From NCBI RefSeq assembly GCF_002104995.1, contig NW_024468251.1, forward strand, positions 310,001 through 374,000: a stretch of 64,000 bases of DNA, written 5' to 3'. The DNA comes from Linderina pennispora (Eukaryota > Kickxellomycota > Kickxellomycetes > Kickxellales > Kickxellaceae). Positions 20,017-32,249 of this stretch are shown piece after piece; within the stretch, counting starts at the first letter, position 1; each line of letters begins with the position of its first letter. The position numbers and the translations under genes are program-made. The notes under the pieces were generated by a model. The model was not told where the DNA came from. It worked only from the letters and a program-made list of their open reading frames with translations, and ran no database searches.

Positions 20017-23000
20017 ATGACTCTGGACTCCGCGACCAATATCCCCGGCGGCTATGGCTGGGCCGGCGCCATGCCGCAGAAGCAGGGTCTGTACGACCCC
20101 GAGAACGAGCGTGATGCATGCGGTGTTGGCTTCATCATCAACATCAAGGGCCACGCCTCGCACAAGATCCTGCACGACTCGGAAGACCTCCTCTGCAACA
20201 TGAGCCACCGCGGCGCCGTGGGTGCCGATGAGCGCGACGGTGACGGCGCGGGAATAATGACCGCAATGCCGCACAAGTTCCTGTCGAAGGCATTTGCCCA
20301 ACACTCCTGCCAGCTGCCAGTGCCTGGCCAGTACGCAACCGGCAACCTGTTTTTCCACAGCGACGCTGAGGTCCTGCAACGAGAGCATGCGGATTTTCGA
20401 AAAGGTCGCCAGTGAAACCGGCCTGAGTGTGGCCGCCTGGCGCCAGGTGCCGCGCAACTCCAAGCTTTTGGGGCCGGTGGGCAGGGCTAGAGAGCCAGCT
20501 GGTTATGCAGCCGCTGGTTGTGCCGTTCGAGGAGCAGATCGACGAGGACCGAGCTGTTGAAGAGGCTGTTTGTGGTGCGCAAGCGCGCACAGCATGAGAT
20601 CGGCTTCGACAGGTGGTTCTATATTTGCTCGCTGGCAACGCGCAACATTGTCTACAAGGGCCTGCTGACGCCAGCCCAGGTGCCCGAGTATTATGCGGAC
20701 CTCCGTGATGACGACTACGAGACGCATTTTGCATTGGTGCATTCGCGCTTCAGCACAAACACGTTCCCGTCATGGGAACGCGCCCAGCCGTTCCATTGGT
20801 GTGCACACAACGGTAAGCGAAAGAAATCTGTCTCTATGCTGCTTCCTACAATTTCGGGTGATGGTAGATGTGTCACTTCCGATTCGGGGGAAGGCGAAAA
20901 ACAGGGAGGCGCAGCTGTTACCATTCGGAGGTTTTCGGGGAGGAGAAACTCCCCGCAGCAGTTATTTTTCTAGCATATGAAAGCGCGATCTCGTTCCTGA
21001 GCGGCGCGCTTCGTGCATTAACTGGCCAATAGGGAATTTCGATGGGCCAAAAAAGCGAGGACGCTTGGCAGTGTGAGCAATCCCCCTTGTGACCAGCCAT
21101 TTTGCAGAGGTTTTTCTGCTGCAGCTGGTCTGGCCCTGTCGACACTGAGGCAGTCGGCCGTCTAGCGGATTGCTCATCAATATCTTTCTGTGCCCACTGT
21201 GCTCGGCCAGGTCTATTACCAGCCACGCCTCCTTGTCCCCCCCAAGCTGCCTTTTATTATTGCAGGCTCTTTTGTGCGAGAACTGGATGCGCCCTCCCTC
21301 ATCTAATCTCATCTCATCTCATCTCATTGCAGTGAGCAATCGGTAGCACACGCAGTACATGCAAAAAACTAATCGTCGATAATAATCCTTTGCAACTGCG
21401 GTAGGTGAAATCAACACGCTGCGCGGAAACAAGAACTGGATGCGCGCGCGCGAGGGCCTGCTCAAGTCGAGTGCGTTTGGCAGTGACATCAGCAAGATCT
21501 TCCCGATCATCGACGAGTATGGGTCGGACAGTGCGGCATTCAACAGTGTGCTGGAGCTGCTGGTGACAAGCGGGTCACTGTCGATGCCCGAGGCCTGTGA
21601 TGGTGATGGTGCCCGAGGCGTGGCAGAACAATCCGCAGATGCCCGCGGAGAAGCGTGCGTTCTACGAATGGGCATCATGCATCATGGAGCCGTGGGATGG
21701 CCCGGCGCTGTTCACATTCAGTGACGGGCGGTACTGCGGAGCATCACTGGACCGCAACGGGCTGCGGCCCGTGCCGGTACTACATCACGACGGACGACCG
21801 GATGATCTGTGCGTCAGAGGTGGGCACGGTGAAGATTGCGCCGGAGCTGGTGCAGTCGAAGGGCCGGCTGATGCCCGGGCGGATGCTTCTGGTGGACACC
21901 AAGGCAGGCGAGGTAGTAGACGACGAGAAGCTGAAGCTCGGATTTGCGCAGCGGCGGCCGTTCCGGCAGTGGCTGGACCAGAACCAGATCACGCTGAGCC
22001 AATTGCCCGTGAGTGCAAAGCCAGTGGCAATCGACCAAGAGCCGATCTCACGCGACCGGCGGCTGCGTGTATTTGGATATTCGGCAGAGCAGCTGAATTT
22101 GATCCTGGGACCGATGGTGCAGAACGGCAAGGAGCCGCTGGGGTCGATGGGCAACGACACGGTGCTGGCGTGCCTGGACGAAAGCCCAAGGCTGCCGTAC
22201 GAGTACTTCCGCGAGCTGTTCGCACAGGTGACGAATCCGCCGATCGACCCGATCCGCGAGAAGATCGTGATGTCGCTGCGGTGCCATGTGGGGCCGGAGG
22301 GCAATCTACTGGAGGTGTCGGAGCAGCAGACTCACCGCTTGTCGTTGGATTCGCCGGTACTGACCAGCAGGTGAGCTGGAGGCAATCCGTAGCATGACCA
22401 GCAAGTACCCAAGCTGGGTGTCGATGCACTCTCGACACCACCTATGAGGTCGCGCAGGGCATCAGCGGGTACGAGTGCGCGCTGGACCGCGTGTGCTCCG
22501 AGGCACTGCAGGCGATCACAGATGGCGCCAAGGTTCTGATTCTGTCGGACCGCCTCGTCGGGCCATCGCGGGTAGCATTATCCGCGCTTCTGGCGGCTGG
22601 TGCCGTGCACCACCACCTGGTGGCAGCCAAGCAGCGCGCCAAGGTGGCATTGCTAGTGGAGTCGGGCGAGGTGCGCGAGGTGCACCATTTCTGTGTATTG
22701 GTCGGATATGGAGTCGACGCAGTGTGTCCGTACATGGTGTATGAGGCCATTGCCAAGATGCAGCGCGAGCATGTGCTTGGTGGACCATTCGGTGGGAGAG
22801 TTCATTGAGCGGTACCGGTATGCAGTCGACGATGGGTTCCGCAAGGTCATGTCGAAGATGGGCATTTCCACCATGCAGTCGTATAAGGGTGCGCAGATCT
22901 TCGAGGCCCTGGGCGTGGCCCAGCAGGTCATTGACAAGTGTTTCGTCGGCACGGCCTCGCGCGTCGGCGGCACAACCATGGCAGGCTTTGCCGCAGATGC

Positions 23001-26000
23001 ATTGGCGCGCCACAATGCCGCATATGTCGATGGCAATATAGTCAAGGAGATTGCGGCCATCAACGACGAGGGAGAGTACAACTGGCGCAACGGCGGCGAG
23101 AACCACGTGAACACGCCCGGCTCCATCGCCAGCCTGCAGGACGCAGTACGCACCAAGAATGCAGCGTCATGGCAAAAATACACTGAGCTGTCAGCAGCGT
23201 CCATCCGGAACAGCACGATCCGCGGGCTTCTGGATATCAAGCAGGATGCGTCGCGGGCCATCCCGATCGAGGAGGTGGAGCCGTGGACCAATATTGTCAA
23301 GCGGATTCTGCACCGGCGCCATGTCGTATGGGTCGATCTCCAAGGAAGCGCACACGGCTTTGGCGGTGGCCATGAACCGGCTCGGCGGCAAGAGCAATTC
23401 GGGCGAGGGCGGCGAGGACCCGGAGCGGTCGGTGATCAAGCCAAGCGGCGATAGCGAACGCTCGGCGATCAAGCAGGTGGCGTCGGGACGGTTCGGCGTC
23501 ACCAGCAATTACCTGGCAGATGCCGACGAACTGCAGATCAAGATGGCCCAGGGCGCCAAGGCCGGCGAGGGAGGTGAGCTGGCAGGCACCAAGGTGTCGC
23601 GGGAGATTGCCAAGACCCGCCACACGACGCCGGGTGTCGGCCTTGTGTCGCCGCCGCCGCACCACGACATCTACTCGATCGAGGACCTGAAGCAGTTGAT
23701 TTTCGATCTGAAGAGCGCCAACCAGCGCGCGCGCGTCTCTGTCAAGCTAGGTGTCGGAGGTCGGCGTCGGCGTGGTGGCTTCAGGGCGTAGTCAAGGCCT
23801 TGGCTGACCATATTCTGATTGCTGGCCACGATGGCGGCACGGGTGCCGCGCGCTGGACCGGCATCAAATACACAGGGTTGCCGTGGGAGCTCGGGCTGGC
23901 CGAGACGCACCAGACCCTGGTGCTGAATGACCTGCGCGGCCGCGTGGTCCTGCAGACCGACGGGCAGCTCAAGACTGGTAAGGACGTGGCAATTGCGGCG
24001 CTGCTGGGCGCCGAGGAGTTCGGCTTCGCCACCACACCCTTGATCACCCTTGGGTGTGTGTACCTGAGGCGCTGCCACCAGAACAACTGCGCGGTGGGCG
24101 TGGCCACGCAGGACCCGGAGCTGCGCAAGAAGTTCCAAGGACAGCCGGAACATGTGATCAACTTCTTCCATTACCTGGCCGAAGACGTCCGTGCGCTGAT
24201 GGCCCAGCTGGGCTTCCGCACCTTCAACGAAATGGTGGGCCGCGCCGAGCACCTGCGGGTGCGCGATGGATATGCGTCGGCTAAGGGCATGTTGGATCTG
24301 AGCATGCTGTTGAAGCCCGCGCATGCGATGCGGCCGGGAGTGGCGACATACCATGTGCTTGCCCAGGACCACCAAGTCGAGAGCCGCCTAGGACGCCCGC
24401 CTCCTGCCGCAGCTAGTGGACCAGTCTGCAGGGTGGCGAGCCCACCGAAGTATCGGACGGAGATATGCAATACGGACCGGGCGTTCGGCACGATTCTGTC
24501 GTACCACGTGTCGCTTGCCCACGGGCTTTCGGGCCTGCCCTCCGGCACCGTGCATTTGAAGCTGCGGGGCTCGGCGGGCCAGTCATTGGGTGCGTTCCTG
24601 GCGCCGGGGCTGGCGATCTCCCTGGAGGGAGACGCAAACGACTATGTCGGCAAGGGGCTGTCGGGCGGCCGGCTGGTGGTGTATCCGCCAAGAAACTCGC
24701 AGTTCGACGCCAGCACAAATGCGATCGTCGGCAATGTGTGTTTGTTCGGGGCGACTAGCGGCGAGGCCTTCTTCAATGGTGTGGCGGCGGAGCGCTTTGC
24801 GGTGCGCAACTCCGGTGCGTTGGCGGTGGTCGAGGGTGTGGGCGACCATGGGTGCGAGTACATGACTGGCGGGCGCGTGGTGGTGCTGGGCAATGTGGGC
24901 AGGAACTTTGCAGCGGGCATGTCAGGCTGGCATTGCATATGTCCTGGCGGACAATTTCCATATGAACTGCAACACAGAGTCCGTTGACCTGGAGACAGTA
25001 CATGGCAGTGAGGCTGAGTGGCTCAAGCTGACGATCCAGCGGCATGCCGATCTGACCGGCTCCAAGAAGGCCAAGGAGGTGGTCAGAGGATTTTGCCAGC
25101 CTGCTGCCGCAGTTCGTCAAGGTGTTCCCGCGCGACTACAAGCGCGTGCTGCGCGAGGAAGAGGAAGAGGCTGCTAAGGCTGCTACGCACAAGCACCAGC
25201 TGTCGGATGGCTCAGACTCAGAGAAGACCGTGGTGAATGATGGCCTGGTGGACATCGAGGACGCGCTGGTGGACGACACGCAGCTCAAGGACCGGTTCGC
25301 TAAGCTGGACAAGCTGCGCGGGTTCGCCAAATACAAGCGGCGCGCAGACAAGTACCGCAACGCGCGGCGCCGGGTCAACGACTGGGACGAGATCTCGGCG
25401 CGGCAGTCCAAGAGCCAGCTGCAGGTGCAGGCGTCCCGGTGCATTGACTGCGGCGTGCCGTTCTGCCAGTCCGACCAGGACGGATGTCCGATTGGCAACG
25501 TGATTCCGAAATGGAACGAACTGGTGTTCAAGGACCAGTGGCGCGCGGCCTTCGACCGGCTGATGGCCACCAACAACTTCCCAGAGTTCACCGGTCGCGT
25601 GTGCCCGGCGCCATGCGAGGGCGCATGTGTGGCGGGGATCAGCGAATTGCCGGTGGCTATCAAGTCGATCGAAGGCAGCCATTATTGACCATGCGTGGGA
25701 GATGGGATGGATGCAGCCCACGCCGCCGGCTGTAAGGACCGGTTGCTCGGTGGCCATTGTCGGGTCGGGCCCCGCCGGACTGGCGGCAGCTGAGCAGCTG
25801 AACCAGGCGGGCCATTCCGTGACGGTTTATGAGCGCGAGGACCGTGCCGGCGGACTGCTTACGTACGGCATTCCGAACATGAAGCTGGACAAGCGCCTGG
25901 TGACAAGGCGTATCGACAAGCTCATGCAAGAGGGCGTCGCCTTCGTTACCAACGCCCACGTCGGCGTCACCCACGCAGCCAGCGACCTGCAAACCCAGCA

Positions 26001-26823
26001 TGACGCCCTGCTGTTGGCCACCGGCGCCACGTGGCCGCGCGACCTGCCTATCGACGGGCGCTCGCTGGATGGCATCCACTTCGCCATGGAGTACCTGGAC
26101 CGGCAACACCAAGACGCTTCTGGATAAGCAGAAGCCCTTGGGCATTTCGGCCCACGGCAAGCGCGTGGTGGTGATAGGCGGCGGCGATACTGGCAACGAC
26201 TGCATTGGCACGGCTGTCAGGCACGGCGCCCAGTCGGTTGTGAACTTTGAGCTTCTGCCGATGCCGCCCAAGCAGCGCGCCTCGGATAATCCGTGGCCAC
26301 AGTACCCGCGCGTGTACCGCGTCGACTACGGGCCACGAGGAGGTCGTCACCAGGTTTGGCAAGGACCCGCGCGAGTACTGCATTTCGGCCAAGCGCTTTG
26401 TCGGAGAGAGCGGATGCGTGACCGGCATCGAGACGGTGCGCGTCGAGTGGACCAAGCAGGACGGCCGGTGGAGCATGGCGGAAGGTGCCTGGGTCCGAGG
26501 AGCTGTATCAGGCGGACCTGGTGTTTTTGGCCATGGGGTTCCTGGGCCCCGAGAATAAGGTCATTGAGGAGCTGCAGGTGAAGCAGTCGGCGCGCTCCAA
26601 CATTGAGACTCCGCAGGGCAAGTACTGCACTAGTGTCTCTGGTGTGTTTGCGGCGGGCGACTGCCGCCGTGGGCAGAGTCTTGTCGTCTGGGGCATTAAC
26701 GAGGGCCGCCAGGCGGCGCGCGAGATCGACCAGTATCTACTTAGCAAAAGTGTCTCGCATCTACCGGTGTCCGGCGGCATTGTCCCGCGTACTGTCACTG
26801 CCCTCGCAGTAGAGAGCTCGTAG
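20017..26823 (+). CDS. GLT1: NADH-dependent glutamate synthase (GOGAT), read with many frameshifts
   Basis: This is the fused fungal glutamate synthase, which converts glutamine and 2-oxoglutarate to two glutamates. In order: a short propeptide before the nucleophile Cys35 (DACGVGF) of the class-II glutaminase; the central domain; the FMN/3Fe-4S synthase domain ([50 protein letters not shown]); the GXGXG helix domain; then the small-subunit domain with Cys clusters CIDCGVPFC and CPAPCEGAC, an FAD site [13 protein letters not shown] and a nucleotide site [11 protein letters not shown]. One intron (20813-21404) fits. I count about 20 single extra bases (near 20380, 20490, 20550, 21595, 21771, 22371, 22430, 22779, 23305, 23750, 23785, 24390, 24431, 24459, 24927, 25087, 25674, 26097, 26331, 26485), with no missing segment, so the gene is probably intact (about 2,070 aa). 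Confidence 0.92.
20813..21404 (+). other. Long intron of GLT1 (592 bp)
   Basis: The donor GTAAGC follows the codons for HWCAHN and the acceptor TAG precedes GAAATCAAC; splicing gives [11 protein letters not shown], as in other glutamate synthases. At 592 bp it is far longer than the 64-230 bp introns elsewhere in the window. A CATCT/ATCTC microsatellite lies at about 21300-21327, next to an alternative-looking TTGCAG acceptor near 21332. Confidence 0.75.
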
Positions 26824-27027
26824 GCGTGTTTTCATTCTGATCCATTTTTTTGATTTAGCACCTTGTGTAACCTTGTTCAAAAAATTTTCCCTCAAATAAA
26901 GCGCTATTTTTCAGCAACTAGCCGTTTTTGATGCGCGTACTCGCTCTTTTCGTTCCAGACAGCTTACTTTTCCTGATTGCCTGATTACCCGCTTGTTTAT
27001 TTTTCTCTTTTTACAGCCTTGTTTTAA

Positions 27028-29085
27028 ATGTCGGACAAAGAGCAAAGCCCGTCGCCGTCTGCCACTAGCGAGTCGTCAGCAATTGAGCAGCAGCAGCAGC
27101 AGCAGCAGCCAGCAGCAGCAGCAGCCGGAGGAGGTGGCCGTCGAATCGGCTCCCGAACCAATCGATAATGTCGCTGACCAGGCTGAGCAATCCAGGCGAG
27201 CAGGTTGAGCAACACAGCCAGCCAACTGAGCAACCTGCCGAGCCAGCTGAGCAACCCGGTGAGCGCGAGCGCGAGCCCGAGCCTGTGATTCCCCGGACAG
27301 AAGCCCCCACTGGCGTCGAAATGAACGACGCGCTCGCTAAAGCACGCGCCATTGCCCTGAAGCTGGGATCCATCAGCCAGCCTCCTCTCCCTTCCTTTGC
27401 CCCCAGCCAACCGGATCCGCCTGCCGACGCGCATCCCACCGAAGATCTCGACCGGCGGAATTCGCCGCCACGCAAGCGCTCCTACGACAGTTTCCGCCGC
27501 AGCGCCTCTCCCTCGGACCAGCCCGAAGCCCCGCGCGGCTACAAGCGCGACCGGTCGTCCGACCGGACGATGCGCCCGCAGCGCCAACGCCGCTACGAGG
27601 ACGCGCTGGAGTTTACTGTTCCGGCGCGCTATGTCGGCCTGGTGATTGGCAGGAAGGGCGAGAATCTGCGGCATATCGAGCAGCAGCATGGCGTGCGCGT
27701 GCAGGTCAACGCCGATGCGGATAAGCGCGACCCCGAGCGCCGCATCATCATCGAGGGCCCGCCCGACTGCTGCCAGGCCGCCAAGCAGGCTGTGCTGGAT
27801 ACGATTGAACGACACGTGGCAAGCAAGGAGCAGCAGCAGCGGCGGCAGCCACCGCCGCAGCACTTCGAGCTGCAGGAGGAGACCGTCACGGTGATGGTGC
27901 CCAGTGCGCGCGTCGGCCTGATCATCGGCAAGGGCGGCGAGAGCATCCGCAACTATCCAGGCGATGTCGGGGGCCCGGGTGCAGGTGCAGCAGGACGCCG
28001 ACCGCAATGCTCCCGAGCGGCCGGTCCACTTGATCGGCACGCCGGAGCAGATCGAGATTGCGCAGGCCCGGATCATGGAGATTGTCGGTGGCGAGCAGGG
28101 CAGCTACCGCGGCTTCCCGCAGCAGGACGCCGGCTATGGCAACCGTGGATATGCGCCGCCGCCGCCGCAGGAGCAGCGCTTCCAGCCGCCGCCAGTGCAG
28201 TTCCAGGAGCCCGCAGACGACCGAAAACATGGAGGTGCCGGCAGAGGCCGTTGGTATTGTGATTGGCCGTGGCGGCGAGACTATAAAGTACTTGCAGCAG
28301 GCGTCGGGCGCCCGCATCCAGATCATCCAGGGCCAGGACCGCAGCGCGCCGTTCAAGCCTGTCACTATCAGCGGCAGTCCCGGCGCCTGCCAGCGCGCGC
28401 GCCAGATGATCGAGGAGAAGGTCGCCAGTGTCCAGGTAAATATGTTGCTTTCTGTATATGCCTTGCTGTGGTGTTTTGCGGTGCGACTTTGTGTGTGGTA
28501 GAGGGGAGGGGAATCCCCTGCTGGTCCTTTTCTGTGTGTTAATTTGCCCAGGTAAGTTTATGTCGTATATGCAAAAAAGACATGCTGCAAGAGGCCCAGT
28601 TCCCCCACCCACCCTATACCACTGCCATCGCTGCTGCTACCCATGGCCTGGAACTTGTGTGCTACTGCTCCCCTTGTACTTACACTCCACCTAACCTCTT
28701 TCTTACCTTTTTGTATGTTTGCCCTCCCTCCCCGTGATGTTTGCTTGCTGGCTTATTTTTCACTCCCAACCAACGTTGCCATGCTATTATCCCATCATGT
28801 CTGTGATAATGCAACACATTTGGATTTCTCTCCCTCGTTATTTTTGCCTGCATTTGGAATCACCTTCACCTTCTCGCGCGTTACTGTTTATTTTTGGCCA
28901 TATTGTCACTTGGCGGAACACACTCTTGGGGGTTCCACTCTAAAAATGATCGACTAGGACCGCCAGGGCAGTGGCGATGCATTTGGCCGTGGGCGGCCCT
29001 CATCAGGGATACGGCCATCGCAATGCCAGGCAACAGCGGCGGCTACGGCGGCTATCAGCAGCCGCCTCAGACACAGCCGCCTCCC

Positions 29086-29120
<35 letters not shown>

Positions 29121-29448
29121 GCAGCAATACGGCGGGTACCAGCAGCAGCAGTGGGGCAATTCCCAGCAGTACTATGGTGCACAGCAGCAGCCCCAGCAGC
29201 AGCCGTACGGCGGATACCAGCAGCCTGCATACCAGCCCGCCCAGCAGCAGCAGCAGCAGCCGGCAGAGCAGCAGCCGGCTGCGCAGAGCGGCCAGTGGAC
29301 GAACCAGCAGACCGCTGATTACTACGCCCAGTATGCGTCGCAGTACCCAGAGTATGCCCAGTACGCCCAGTACTACCGCCAGCTGGCGGAGAAGGACCCG
29401 AATGGCATTGTGCCGAACTCGTATGCCGGCCAGGGCGCCCAGCCATGA
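27028..29448 (+). CDS. Three-KH-domain RNA-binding protein (FUBP/KSRP-like) with Gln/Tyr-rich tail
   Basis: This is a predicted single-stranded nucleic-acid-binding protein. After a poly-Gln run (27085-27125) and an acidic, Gln/Pro/Glu-rich N-terminus come three KH domains with GxxG loops: VGLVIGRKGENLRHIE (about 27640), VGLIIGKGGESIRNY (about 27925) and VGIVIGRGGETIKYLQ (about 28250). A 522-bp intron (28436-28957) follows. The last exon encodes a Gln-rich, YGGYQQ-repeat, prion-like tail with a YAQYAQYYRQL helix near the stop. This order matches FUBP/KSRP-type proteins, which act in mRNA decay, splicing or transcription. Single extra bases near 27110, 27190, 27955, 28225, 28995 and 29020 break the frame; each is consistent with one inserted base. 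There are two CAG-repeat tracts (27085-27125, 29086-29127). Confidence 0.82.
28436..28957 (+). other. Long intron of the KH-domain gene (522 bp)
   Basis: The donor GTAAAT follows KVASVQ in phase 0 and the acceptor GACTAG precedes GACCGCCAG. The sequence is T-rich with no ORF of note. It may be retained or contain a cryptic exon, but I see no conserved coding segment in it. Confidence 0.6.
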
Positions 29449-29738
29449 CAAGGATTTACTAGCAGCTTATCTTCTTTTTCTGTTGCTGGATGAGGATCGT
29501 CTTTCGGGCCATCCCCCTCTAATATGTCTGAACCAAAAAATTATATGACGGAACTCTATGCGGGGTCTGAAATGGGGGAGAGAGCACCGGGCGCTCTTTC
29601 TTGTGCCGGTGAGTGTATGCCCCTTTCCGCCGCTCCCTCATTTCACAGTTGATGATCTCATTTTATTTTATTTGTTTCATTACGTCAAAGGAGGGGAACA
29701 GAAGTCAATGGAGCACTGTCCTCCCTCTTTTTTTCCTT

Positions 29739-30331
29739 CTACTCTCCAGCCAGCAGATGGATGTTGGTCCGCAAGCACTCCTCCTCCAGGAACTTCAGAT
29801 GCACCACGTCGACGCCCGCCACACGCAATTCCTCCACGCCATTGCAGTTCTCAAACGTCGTCGGCTCCTTCACCCCAATCACCACGCACGCAACCCCGGC
29901 CTCGACGATGCGCTCCGTGCACGACCTATGCTGTCCGGCCATGCATCGAGCACGGCTCCATCGTCGTATACATTGTCGCGCCCCGCAACAACTCCGTGCG
30001 CCGCGCTCCCCCAATAGCCACCATTGCTGCATGCTGCCCATCCGCCAGCGTATGGCCCGTCGCGATGATCTGGTTGCCATGTAGTATCACCGTGCCCACC
30101 CTGAAACCACGTAGTTTGGATCGGCGCGTAGTTAGCCTGCGCAATCGCCAAGCCCCATGAGTTCCCGGTGCCGCTCAAGCTCGGCTATTTGCACTAGCGG
30201 GTTAGTAGGATGTGGGAGCGGAGAGAGAAAAATAAGAGGCAGGGCTATGCCACTTACTGCTGCCGTTGTCGTATGTTATCACTTTCGAATATGCCGCGCT
30301 CGACAGCTGCCGAATCCGTCCGCCTTCTCAT
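29739..30331 (-). CDS. Cytidine-deaminase-fold protein (DRAP/Rib2-like), with variant active-site motif
   Basis: The reconstructed protein is about 180 aa. It starts with ATG at 30331, has a 64-bp intron (30257-30194) with GTAAGT donor and TACTAAC branch point, and ends at 29739. The deaminase fold is seen in VGTVILHGNQIIATG, then GQHAAMVAIGG, GATMYTTMEPCSMHG, CTERIVEAGVACVVIGVKEPTTF and a NCNGVEELRVAGVDVV end. The PC...C zinc motif and the VKEPTTF segment are like fungal DRAP deaminases of riboflavin synthesis. The usual H-A-E motif, however, reads H-A-A, so the general-base glutamate appears to be missing. Single extra bases near 30190, 30140, 30110 and 29920 break the frame, so the reading needs confirmation. 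Function is uncertain: a degenerate deaminase or a non-catalytic subunit are both possible. Confidence 0.6.
30194..30257 (-). other. Intron of deaminase-fold gene (64 bp)
   Basis: On the minus strand it has a GTAAGT donor, a perfect TACTAAC branch point (30201-30207) and a TAG acceptor. It is a good example of the normal intron type in this genome. Confidence 0.75.
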
Positions 30332-30780
30332 GTTTATAGTGTAGAAATTAAAAATAGAGTGAAAGAAAAAACAAGAGGGAAAAGGTAATTTTGGCAGAGG
30401 GGACAGTGCACTTTAAATAGGCTGCTGCAAGAATCTACAGATATCCTTAGTTTTATTCTTTTGGATAAATGGAGGCGCCTGGGAGGGTGTTTTTATTCTA
30501 AATCACGGCATGTATTTCCTAAATCCGTTGGAGGAAGGAGCGTCACGGACCTTGCTTAAAGAGAGCATTGGTATGGATCGGTGCTGCATATCACACAGCA
30601 CGTAATGCTACTGTTCCACAAGAGGAGTGACATGGATGTGGTCACCATAAAAATATCTATTTGTCACCTGGGGGTGATGGCAGCCCTGCCTTCCAAAAAT
30701 GGGCAAAAACAGGACGATTCATTTTTCTTATCGATATCATATTCGGGAATTGCCCTTTTCTTTATTGCTTCATAAAGCAA
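30332..30780. promoter_or_regulatory. Divergent promoter between deaminase-fold gene and AAR2
   Basis: About 450 bp of AT-rich sequence separate two divergent starts. No ORF or RNA gene is seen. Confidence 0.5.
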
Positions 30781-32047
30781 ATGGACCAGGACACAGCGCG
30801 CGCATTGTTTGAAGCCGGCGGCTGCCTTGTGGTTCTCGGGGCACCAGCCGGCATGGAGTTTGGCGTCGACTTGGATACATGGGAAACAGGGCCATTATTT
30901 AAGGGCATCAAAATGATTCCGCCCGGCATACATTATGTCCACTACAGGTAAGATTGTCCCTTGTGCAGTTCATCTCCCAAACACCGCCATTCATTGGATG
31001 GCTAATTCTCTTCACCTTTATGTAGTGCGGTGAATACCGATAGCCAAGCGGGCATGCGTAGCGGGTTCTTCCACGAATTTGTTTCAAAAGAGGTAAAGCA
31101 ATTTCGCGAAAATATGTAGCTTGCAGCGAGATCAATTCTAATATCCCGCTTTTCATTAGGTGGTTGTGCAAAAGTGGAATCCGGAAACCGAACTAATGGA
31201 GCCCGTCGCGGGAGCCGAGGCGGAGCGGATCAAAATGAACATCAGGCAATTGGATGCCAATCTTGGTGCTTACCCGCTCTCCACCGACCACGACTCGATG
31301 TACCGCCGGTGGCTGTATCTGACCAGCAGCATCACCGGCGCGATGCTTGCGCGCATTATGCCCGGAAACCATGCATTTACGTCAGCTACCGGCTCCCGCT
31401 ACGAGGACGAGGAAATGGCGCTGGCGCAAAAAATGCTGGCGCGCGCCTACCCCCATACGCCCCACCCCGCTCTGGATACAGACCTAGCCGACCGGTTCGA
31501 CTTCCCGCACATCAACATCCGGCGCTCATTCCCAGCGGGTGCTACCGGAACGGAACTCCAAAAGTACAGCCAAGACAAGTCCTGGCTTTTGCGCCACTGT
31601 CTCAGGGAAATCTGGCATGGCGAGCAGGAGCTGCTGGGAGAGTTCCAGCTGGCGTTCCTGATCATCTTTGTCGGGCAGAACTTTGCCGGGTTCGAGCACT
31701 GGAAGCGGCTTCTGCACTTGGTGCTGGGCAGCCGCGAGGCGCTGAAAGACATGGCTGCGGATTTGGTCGTGCCTATGCTTAGGGTGTTCATGCGCCAGCT
31801 GACGGACTGCCCGCGCAGTTTCGTCACCGAGGTGCTCGAGAGCGATAACTTCGTGGCGCAAATCCTCAATGAGCTGGTGCTCAATGCTTACGAGATGGAC
31901 GTTGGTGAGCTGGACCAGGAGATCGGCCGGCTGCGCGTGTTCCTCCGGGACAGGTTCAGTTGGACCTTGATGGAGGGCCCGCAGCTGCAGGAGCTGGCGG
32001 ATGCCGAGGAGGGCGAGTATGCGCCGGTGGTCGTGGATATGGGGTGA
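30781..32047 (+). CDS. AAR2: AAR2 splicing factor (U5 snRNP assembly)
   Basis: Aar2 binds Prp8 in the cytoplasmic U5 snRNP precursor and keeps it inactive until Brr2 replaces it. Three exons give 373 aa: 30781-30947, 31026-31092 and 31160-32047, with donors GTAAGA and GTAAAG and acceptors TAG. The N-terminal beta domain has the family's LVVLGAPAGMEFGVDLDTW and IPPGIHYVHY motifs; SQAGMRSGFF lies in exon 2. The C-terminal helical domain contains FLIIFVGQNFAGFEHWKRLLHLVLGS, which is strongly conserved in Aar2 proteins. The length is close to that of the yeast protein and no frameshift is seen. Confidence 0.93.
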
Positions 32048-32249
32048 TTTGGTGTAATCGGCGATCAGCACAAAAGCATACCGGCTATTAGCCCAGCGCT
32101 TCTCCCATCCTGGACTGTCTTCTAAACCCCTTTGGCTCTTTCAATACACAGTATTATTTCTTGTCTATTTAATGTTTCTATGCGCAAGTGACTCGGAGAG
32201 CTCACAGGTGGGGCTGGCTGCAGCAAAGGTACGCGGTCGAGTTTTGACA

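Noticed and set aside
20860-20999. C/D-box-like words inside the GLT1 intron
   Set aside because: The C-box has a mismatch, the D-box is too far away and no terminal stem is seen.
20017-26823. GLT1 as a pseudogene or as a case of programmed +1 frameshifting
   Set aside because: There is no decay or missing domain, the shift sites share no motif, and the same single-base pattern occurs in unrelated genes.
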